Below are positions 7,620 to 13,191 of a stretch of 20,237 nucleotides of DNA, one piece after another. A program made the position numbers and the translations under genes. Source of the DNA: an uncultured Brevundimonas sp. (lineage in GTDB: Bacteria; Pseudomonadota; Alphaproteobacteria; Caulobacterales; Caulobacteraceae); NCBI RefSeq assembly GCF_943913055.1, contig NZ_CALTWS010000022.1, positions 1 through 20,237 on the forward strand, read 5' to 3'. Under the pieces are notes generated by a model. That model was given only the letters and a program-made list of their open reading frames with translations, was not told the origin of the DNA and did not search any database. Position 1 is the first letter of the stretch, and the number at the start of each line of letters is the position of its first letter.

Positions 7620-8626
7620 AGCATGTACCGATCGGTCTTGTACCGAGACAGATTGGCAGGGTCGGTGAACCAGTCGATGGTCTGCTGCAGTCCGCGACGA
7701 AAGCCCTCCCCCTCTCCGTAGTCCGGCTTCCAGCCGGTCAGGGCACGCAGGGCGGAACTGTCGGCCCACAGCCGCTCGACCTCGCTGGCCTCTGGGCGCA
7801 TGCGCTGGTCGTCGGTAACGATTTCCACCGGTCGGCCCATCAGGTCGATCAGGAGTTGCGCCGTGTCCCCGATGGAGATTTCAAAGCCGCTGCCGGCGTT
7901 CAAGGTCTGGCCGACTGCGGCGTCGCATTCCGCGATGGCTTCGAAGGCTCGAACGGTGTCGGTGACGAAGCTGAAGTCCCGGGTCGGGTGCACAGCCCCC
8001 AGCTTGATCGTCTCGGCTCCCGCTGCGATCTGGCTGATGATGGTCGGGATCACAGCGCGCGCCGACTGGCGTGGGCCATAGGTGTTGAAGGGCCGCAGGA
8101 CGCTGACCGGCGTGCCGAAGGCGGCGTGATAGCTGAGCGCAATCTGATCGGCCCCGATCTTGGAGGCCGAATAGGGGGATTGCCCCTGCAACGGATGCGC
8201 CTCGGTGATCGGCACAAACCGGGCGGTGCCATAAACTTCGCTGGTCGAGGTGTGGACCACCCGCTCGACGTCAAGATCGCGCGCGGCCTGGACGACGTTG
8301 AGCGTGCCCATGACGTTGGTTTCGACATAGGTCTGGGGCGAATGATAGCTGTATGGAATGGCGATCAGGGCCGCCAGGTGAAGCACGACGTCGCAGCCGG
8401 TCATGGCCGTACGCACGCCGTGCGGATCGCGGATGTCACCGGCGAAGACATCCAGGTTGCGGCGGACGTCCACGGGGCTTCGGTCCAGCCAGCCCCAGCT
8501 GCCCAAACTATTGTACTGAACGAAGGCGCGAACGTCGCAGCCGCGCAGGATCAGGTGTTCGGTCAGATGCGAGCCGATGAAGCCGTCGGCACCGGTCACC
8601 AACACGCGCTTGCCTTGCAGCTTCAT
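7616..8626 (-). CDS. legB: NAD-dependent sugar-nucleotide 4,6-dehydratase (LegB type)
   Basis: A 336-residue extended short-chain dehydrogenase. Family role: NAD-dependent dehydration of an activated N-acetylglucosamine to the 4-keto-6-deoxy sugar, the first modifying step of the Leg route. Visible are the Rossmann motif TGADGFIG (11-18), Asp64 in AGDIRD, HLAALIAIPYSY (83-94), TSTSEVYG (126-133) and the catalytic YSASK (152-156), followed by RPFNTYGPRQS. STSEVYG in place of a TDE motif is something I recall from LegB proteins. An upstream in-frame ATG at 8668 would add 14 residues, but GGAG at 8634-8637, seven bases before ATG 8626, and the canonical MKLQGKRVLVTG support the shorter start. 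It heads the legB-legC pair. Confidence 0.88.
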   Translation of the reverse strand: MKLQGKRVLVTGADGFIGSHLTEHLILRGCDVRAFVQYNSLGSWGWLDRSPVDVRRNLDVFAGDIRDPHGVRTAMTGCDVVLHLAALIAIPYSYHSPQTYVETNVMGTLNVVQAARDLDVERVVHTSTSEVYGTARFVPITEAHPLQGQSPYSASKIGADQIALSYHAAFGTPVSVLRPFNTYGPRQSARAVIPTIISQIAAGAETIKLGAVHPTRDFSFVTDTVRAFEAIAECDAAVGQTLNAGSGFEISIGDTAQLLIDLMGRPVEIVTDDQRMRPEASEVERLWADSSALRALTGWKPDYGEGEGFRRGLQQTIDWFTDPANLSRYKTDRYML

Positions 8627-8748
8627 GGGTGGGCTCCGGAAACGACGCACATGGTAAATCCCTCGCATCGGCGCGTTAAGGAAGCTGAAATTTGGCTTGA
8701 AAGGCGGCTACGGTTGCGATGGCGACGGTCGTCCTGTCTTGTGGGTCG

Positions 8749-9768
8749 ATGACGACGAAATCGCTGCCTCGCCTCGCCTGCGCCCTGGTGCTTGCCACGG
8801 CTATGAGCGCCTGTGCGTCGCCGGCTTCGCTTTCGTCCGCGGCCCCCGACGGTGAACAGGTCACCGCCGGCCCCGAGCAACGCCTGACGTCATTGACCGC
8901 GCTCGACGAACGGGTGGCACGCGTGGCGTGGCGGCTGATGCTGGCCAATACGGAGCTGTGTCCGGTGGTACGCCAGTCAGCGGGCTGGGCCCTGCATTCC
9001 GCCAGTCAGTACAGCCCGGCCCTGCGGCCTCATGCGGTGGCGCGGTTCGGGCTGGAAGGCGATCTCCCCGGCATCTTGGCCGCACCCGACGGCTCTCCGG
9101 CAGCCACGGCCGGCTTGAAGGCCCGCGACCTGATCACGGGCGTGAACGGTACGGCTCTGACCGCGGGCCAGCCTCGCGAGGCAGCGCGTTTCGAAGGACT
9201 GGCGGCCAATATCGCGCGTTTGGATCGGGCCCTGTCGGAGGGTCCGGCGGATCTGACAGTGCGTCGTGATGGAGACAGCCTTCAGTTCCGCCTCACACCC
9301 GTTCGGGCCTGTGGTTATGACGTTCAGCTCAATCCCTCGAACGAGCTCAATGCCCGCGCCGATGGACGGCGCCTGTTCATCAGCACCGCCCTGGCCGGAT
9401 TTGCCGAGAGCGATGACGAGCTGGCCCTGATTTTGGGTCACGAACTGGCGCACAACGTCTTGGGGCATCAGACATGGTCCGAAACCGGTGGCGAAGGCCG
9501 AACCGTGGTCGAGCGCGAGTGCGATCCTCGTGTCTGTGTGGGCAGCCAGGAGGATCAGGCGGATCGGGTCGGGCTCTATTTGATGGCACGCGCGGGCTAT
9601 GCGCCAGGCGTTGCCGCGCCGTTCTGGCGGCGGTTCGGCGAATCCAACTGGCGCGTCCGTTTTCCTCAGCTGGCCCACGCTTCGGCCGGTACACGGGCCC
9701 GACGACTGGAGCGCGTTCAGGCCGAGATCGAAACGCTGGTCAGCGAGGGTCGCCCCATCAGGCCCTGA
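8749..9768 (+). CDS. M48-family zinc metallopeptidase lipoprotein with PDZ domain
   Basis: A 339-residue exported peptidase. The N-terminus MTTKSLPRLACALVLATAMS is a signal sequence, ending in a plausible lipobox with Cys22. Residues about 100-185 look like a PDZ-like module (SPAATAGLKARDLITGVNGT). The peptidase core has HELAH (231-235) in ILGHELAHNVLGH and the third zinc ligand Glu268 in EDQADRVGLYLMARAGY, the M48 pattern. Two cysteines (in ERECDPRVC) lie between them and could pair in the periplasm. A longer frame from 8719 would add ten residues before the signal sequence and is less likely. Ribosome binding is weak at either start. It is divergent from legB. Substrate and any link to the glycan genes are unknown; envelope protein quality control is a family-based guess. 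Confidence 0.85.
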   Translation: MTTKSLPRLACALVLATAMSACASPASLSSAAPDGEQVTAGPEQRLTSLTALDERVARVAWRLMLANTELCPVVRQSAGWALHSASQYSPALRPHAVARFGLEGDLPGILAAPDGSPAATAGLKARDLITGVNGTALTAGQPREAARFEGLAANIARLDRALSEGPADLTVRRDGDSLQFRLTPVRACGYDVQLNPSNELNARADGRRLFISTALAGFAESDDELALILGHELAHNVLGHQTWSETGGEGRTVVERECDPRVCVGSQEDQADRVGLYLMARAGYAPGVAAPFWRRFGESNWRVRFPQLAHASAGTRARRLERVQAEIETLVSEGRPIRP

Positions 9769-9820
9769 CAAGGATATGCTGTGGCATCCCGGTCACGTCG
9801 CAAGACTGTGTCACAACGTC

Positions 9821-9849
9821 GTGAAACCAGAACACGTCTGGCGTATTTT
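9821..9849 (+). promoter_or_regulatory. Candidate sigma-70-type promoter of the small membrane-protein gene
   Basis: GTGAAA at 9821-9826 and TATTTT at 9844-9849 are 17 bases apart, each matching the sigma-70 consensus hexamers at four of six positions. The expected start point near 9856 leaves a short leader before the AGGAGA ribosome binding site at 9865-9870. A 5-bp inverted repeat, CCAGA-ACACG-TCTGG (9827-9841), fills the spacer and could be an operator. Both assignments are by eye. Confidence 0.3.
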
Positions 9850-9875
9850 CCAGCTTCCATCTCCAGGAGACCATC

Positions 9876-10103
9876 ATGAAAAAGACCATTGCTGCCGTCA
9901 CGGCCGGGCTGTTGCTCGTCGCCGGCCAAGCTGCCGCCGCCAACTCCGGCTCCGCCGGTGCACGCGTCGGTGACCGTATCGGTGCCTCGACCGAGGCTTC
10001 CAGCGAATTCGCCGGCGTGCCCCTGCCCGTCCTGCTGATCGGTGCCGCCGTCGTGGTGGCTACCGTCGTCATCGCCACCGACGACGACAGCGAAAGCGAC
10101 TAG
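9876..10103 (+). CDS. Small exported single-span membrane protein of unknown function
   Basis: A 75-residue protein with a strong ribosome binding site (AGGAGA, 9865-9870, five bases before ATG). Residues 1-21 are a signal peptide (KK, hydrophobic core, then AGQAAAA). Residues 22-45 are Ser/Gly/Ala-rich. Residues about 49-68 form one hydrophobic span (PLPVLLIGAAVVVATVVIA). The last seven residues are DDDSESD. If the signal is cleaved, the acidic tail would face the cytoplasm, contrary to the usual positive-inside preference. The last 42 residues nearly repeat in the fragment at 1-130. It is followed by a strong hairpin, so it is probably a single-gene transcript. I do not recognise the family; a role in envelope or surface glycan assembly is suggested only by location. 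Confidence 0.82.
   Translation: MKKTIAAVTAGLLLVAGQAAAANSGSAGARVGDRIGASTEASSEFAGVPLPVLLIGAAVVVATVVIATDDDSESD
9975..10103 (+). repeat. Second copy of a 129-bp direct repeat (first copy at 2-130)
   Basis: These 129 bases match bases 2-130 in the same orientation at 107 positions by my count (about 83%). Most differences are at third codon positions or in the Ser/Glu stretch before the membrane segment. This is divergence under protein constraint and marks the two small genes as old paralogues, not a recent duplication. The left copy continues beyond the window, so the full repeat length is not visible. Confidence 0.85.
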
Positions 10104-10118
10104 GCCGAAACGATCAGG

Positions 10119-10146
10119 CCGGCCCGCCGTCACGACGGCGGGCCGG
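10119..10146. terminator. GC-rich hairpin between convergent genes
   Basis: CCGGCCCGCCGT (10119-10130) and ACGGCGGGCCGG (10135-10146) form a perfect 12-bp stem with a 4-base loop, CACG. It lies 15 bases after the small-protein stop and 27 bases beyond the legF stop. No T-run follows on either strand, so it is either a non-canonical bidirectional terminator or an RNA-stabilising 3' hairpin. Confidence 0.6.
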
Positions 10147-10173
10147 TCCACTACGTCGGTGTCCGATCTGAGA

Positions 10174-10884
10174 TCAGCGTGCCTTCGCCGCGGTCCCGGA
10201 CATCCTGCACATTGCCAGGTCTGCACGGTCGAAATCGTCCCGTGTATCGATATCGACCGACCGCTCCGCCGACATCGGCCAAAACGCAGTCTCGCCTGCC
10301 CGCACAAAGCTGCGGCTCTCTAAGAGCCATGACACCTGGGCCCCATAGACAGCCCCATTCAGAGCCCAAGCCGCAGGCAGGTCTTGACGGCGTAGGCTGA
10401 GCCCGTCTGCGACCGCCACATAGGGCATAAGCGCACCCGTCCCATCATTTCCATAGACCATCCACGGATGCACGGCGGCCGGAGTCACCGAAACAGCCGA
10501 TGGTCGATCTCGAAGCAGGTCCAGGGTGCCGTCGATATCCTCGGCGGAGCGAAGCGGCGACGTGGGTTGCAATAGTACGACGATATCGAACCCGGGGACG
10601 CGCTCAAGCGCATCCAGGACAACATCGATGGACTTTGCCGTATCGCTGGCCAGGGCCGAAGAGCGGACGAAGGGGGCTTCGCATCCCAGCGATTGGGCGA
10701 CGTCGATGATCTCGAGATCGTCGGATGACAGAATCAGTCGGTCGATTCGCTGCGAAGCCAGGGCCGCGCGTATCGTCCAGCCGATCAACGGAACGCCCGC
10801 CAGCGGCAAAAGGGCCTTGCCTGGCAGCCCCTTGGAACCACCCCGCGCGGTGATCACGGCCAGTACGCGCCGATCGCCGATCAT
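10174..10884 (-). CDS. legF: CMP-legionaminic acid synthetase (NeuA family)
   Basis: A 236-residue cytidylyltransferase that activates the nonulosonic acid with CTP, giving the donor for glycosyltransferases. Motifs are ITARGGSKGLPGKAL near the N-terminus (CTP-binding loop), SSDDLEII, VVLLQPTSPLRSAEDID and SVDIDTRDDFDRADL at the C-terminus, all typical of CMP-sialic acid synthetase-like enzymes. The open frame extends to 11151, but those 89 extra residues are Arg/Pro-rich and lie inside the upstream fusion gene. The chosen ATG overlaps that gene's stop in ATGA (10881-10884). It sits apart from the other leg genes, separated by the M48 peptidase and the small-protein gene, but on the same strand as most of them. 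Specificity for Leg over Pse or sialic acid is inferred from the cluster. Confidence 0.85.
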   Translation of the reverse strand: MIGDRRVLAVITARGGSKGLPGKALLPLAGVPLIGWTIRAALASQRIDRLILSSDDLEIIDVAQSLGCEAPFVRSSALASDTAKSIDVVLDALERVPGFDIVVLLQPTSPLRSAEDIDGTLDLLRDRPSAVSVTPAAVHPWMVYGNDGTGALMPYVAVADGLSLRRQDLPAAWALNGAVYGAQVSWLLESRSFVRAGETAFWPMSAERSVDIDTRDDFDRADLAMCRMSGTAAKAR

Positions 10885-13067
10885 CGGGCGTCCCATTCGG
10901 CCAGACGGGGCGACAAGGTCCGCAACTGCTCGGCAGCGACCATGATGTGATAAAGGGAACTGGCGGGCGCCGGCTCGTCGCGGAAGTGACCATCGGGCTG
11001 TAGGCGGTCGTGCCAGAGGCCCGAGGGCTGAAGATAGCGCATCAGGCCGCGCAGGGCCGCATGGGCGTCGCGGACGAAGCGAGCCCGCTCGCCGTCTTCG
11101 GCCTGGTCCGCCAGAATCAGGGCCGCCTTCAACCGCTCGGTCTGAGGCCAAAGGCGCGCCAGATCGGAGCGGACGGCGAAGTCATCGTTGAGTGCATCGA
11201 TAGCGACGCCGGTGCGGCCATCCACGCCTCGCACACCCGCCGCATAAAGGCTGTGCGCCGCCGTCATGGCCCAATCCTGATTGCGGGCGATCGCCCAGCG
11301 CGTCAGAAGCCAGGCCCATTCGAACTGGTGACCCGGTTCGATCAGAGTGCCGTCATCGCCCGGTGCCGACATCCAGTCCGGGCCGTAGAACTCGCGGATA
11401 AAGCCCATATGCGGATCGATGAAATGGCGGCGACACAGATCGACGACCTGATCCGCCAGGTCCGTCCAGGGTCCATCCGGCTCCAGCAATTCCCAGGCCA
11501 TGAAGGCTTCGAGCAGATGCATGTGGGCATTGGCCTGGAAGGGTTGATCGCCGGCCTCGCGCCAGCCTCCGGCGGGATGGCGCAGTCGCTCGAGAGCCTG
11601 GATCAGCCGGTGCGCCCGGGCGGACATGACCGCGGGGTCCACCCCTGCTGAAGCCGCTTCGGCAAAGGCGAACAGGGCGAAGGCCTGATCGTAGACCCAG
11701 GGCGTATCGTCCAGAACCTCGCCCGCCACACCGACGCGCGTGCGATACAGACCGTCGGTGCGCAGATGCCGTGCCTCGAACGCCTCCAGCCCATCGACGC
11801 ACAGTCGCCGCCACGGTCCGGCCCAGCCCGACCGTCCGGCGGCGGCATAGACATAGGCCTGACGCGCCTGAACCCTGGCGCGTCTGAAATCGCCGACGGG
11901 TTGGCCGCAAACATCGAGGGCCTCCACGAAAACGCCCTTTTCACCCACGCCCAGAGTGGCCCACAGCGGCAGGGCGGCCAGGTTCATCCAGGCCTGGAAC
12001 CGGGCAGCCGTCGCCGTGAGAGACTCGGTCGCCGTCGGGGCGAGGTGTCCCGGCGACATCTCCCGCAGGCGCTCGACCAGACCCTTGACCTCCTGCGACC
12101 TGCTGAGATGACAGACCAAAACCGCGTCCCGCTCTGCGATGATGGCCAGGTCGGATACGCCGGCGGTGGCGACCACCATGCCCTCGGCCGCGCGGACCAG
12201 ATTGGCACCGTCGCCATCGCCGCCGATCCACAGCCCGCGTCCAGCCGAATCCGTCGCCGCGACGGCGTCCCAGGCCCCTAGATCGGACCAGCCGAAACCG
12301 ACCGGCAGGACCCAGACCTTTCGGCTGCGCTCAAGCACGGCATAGTCCATCGAAACGCGGGGTGCGTCTTCGAAAGCCGGAGACAGTTCCTGAATCTGAC
12401 CTCGGCCCGTGGGCACGGCAGCGGCGACGGCTGCCGTCACGTCGGGCGCGAAATACCGAACTTCCTCCAGCAGGGTTGCAGCCTTCACCACCAGATTGCC
12501 GCTGTTCCACAGATAGCCCTGCGTCACATAGCGGGTCGCCGTCTCGCGATCCGGCTTTTCGACGAAGGAGACGACCGGCGAAAGACCGTCGTGTTTGGGA
12601 TGAATGTAGCCATAGGCCGAAGACGGCTCGGTCGGACGCACGCCGAACACGACAAGGCGACCCTCACGCGCCGATTGGACGGCCTCCAGCGCCGACTGAC
12701 GAAAGGCCGCATCATCGGGAATGTGATGATCCGAAGCGACGAAGACGGCGACGCCTTCGGCATTCTGCCGTGATATCCATTCCGCCGCCGCCGTCATGGC
12801 CGCCGCCGAATCTCGACCCGAAGGCTCCAGCAACACGACGGCGTCTGTACCGTTCAGCTGATCCTCGATAAAGCCGCGATGATCGCGCCCGGCCACGATC
12901 ACGATCCGCCCGCCTTCGTCGGTCAGTGGCGCAATCCGGCGCACAGTTTCCTGAAACAGGGACAGGGAACTGGTCAGATCCAGGAATTGCTTGGGCTTTT
13001 CCGGGCGCGATGCTGGCCACAACCGCGTTCCCGCTCCACCACACAGGATCACCGGAAAAATGGCCAT
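10881..13067 (-). CDS. Mannose-1-phosphate guanylyltransferase fused to AGE-family isomerase/epimerase domain
   Basis: A 728-residue cytosolic bifunctional protein. Residues 1 to about 345 are a GDP-mannose pyrophosphorylase: CGGAGTRLWPASRPEKPKQF for GTP binding, ASDHHI, FVEKP near 170, LWNSGN, and MDYAVLERS followed by GFGWSDLGAWDA. Residues from about 350 to the end match the alpha/alpha-barrel AGE family (N-acylglucosamine 2-epimerase/mannose isomerase): ARQAYVYAAAG, DGLYRTRV, WVYDQAFALFAFAEA, ANAHMHLLEAFMAWE and PGHQFEWAWLL. The usual reading is that the AGE part isomerises fructose-6-phosphate to mannose-6-phosphate and the first domain makes GDP-mannose; most ManC fusions use a cupin isomerase instead. 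In this context the AGE domain could act on an N-acetylated sugar. AGGA lies six bases before the ATG. The stop is coupled to legF. Confidence 0.85.
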   Translation of the reverse strand: MAIFPVILCGGAGTRLWPASRPEKPKQFLDLTSSLSLFQETVRRIAPLTDEGGRIVIVAGRDHRGFIEDQLNGTDAVVLLEPSGRDSAAAMTAAAEWISRQNAEGVAVFVASDHHIPDDAAFRQSALEAVQSAREGRLVVFGVRPTEPSSAYGYIHPKHDGLSPVVSFVEKPDRETATRYVTQGYLWNSGNLVVKAATLLEEVRYFAPDVTAAVAAAVPTGRGQIQELSPAFEDAPRVSMDYAVLERSRKVWVLPVGFGWSDLGAWDAVAATDSAGRGLWIGGDGDGANLVRAAEGMVVATAGVSDLAIIAERDAVLVCHLSRSQEVKGLVERLREMSPGHLAPTATESLTATAARFQAWMNLAALPLWATLGVGEKGVFVEALDVCGQPVGDFRRARVQARQAYVYAAAGRSGWAGPWRRLCVDGLEAFEARHLRTDGLYRTRVGVAGEVLDDTPWVYDQAFALFAFAEAASAGVDPAVMSARAHRLIQALERLRHPAGGWREAGDQPFQANAHMHLLEAFMAWELLEPDGPWTDLADQVVDLCRRHFIDPHMGFIREFYGPDWMSAPGDDGTLIEPGHQFEWAWLLTRWAIARNQDWAMTAAHSLYAAGVRGVDGRTGVAIDALNDDFAVRSDLARLWPQTERLKAALILADQAEDGERARFVRDAHAALRGLMRYLQPSGLWHDRLQPDGHFRDEPAPASSLYHIMVAAEQLRTLSPRLAEWDAR

Positions 13068-13138
13068 GTCTGATCCTGTCGAGGCAAGAAGGTGCGTTCT
13101 ACCGCCGATAACTTAACCGATCTTCTGTCCTCGAGACG

Positions 13139-13170
13139 AAAAAGGGCGGTGCCATTGCCGGTACCGCCCT
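13139..13170 (-). terminator. Rho-independent terminator of the M16 peptidase gene
   Basis: On the minus strand, AGGGCGGT (13170-13163) pairs with ACCGCCCT (13150-13143) around a 12-base loop, and the stem runs directly into TTTTT (13143-13139). It begins 21 bases after the M16 stop and lies about 70 bases upstream of the ManC-AGE start, separating the two transcripts. Confidence 0.85.
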
Positions 13171-13191
13171 GTTCTCACTTCACCACATCAA

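Noticed and set aside
1..10103. A composite transposon or genomic island bounded by the two small-gene repeats
   Set aside because: The repeats are diverged coding paralogues in direct orientation, and no transposase, integrase, tRNA or terminal inverted repeat was seen.
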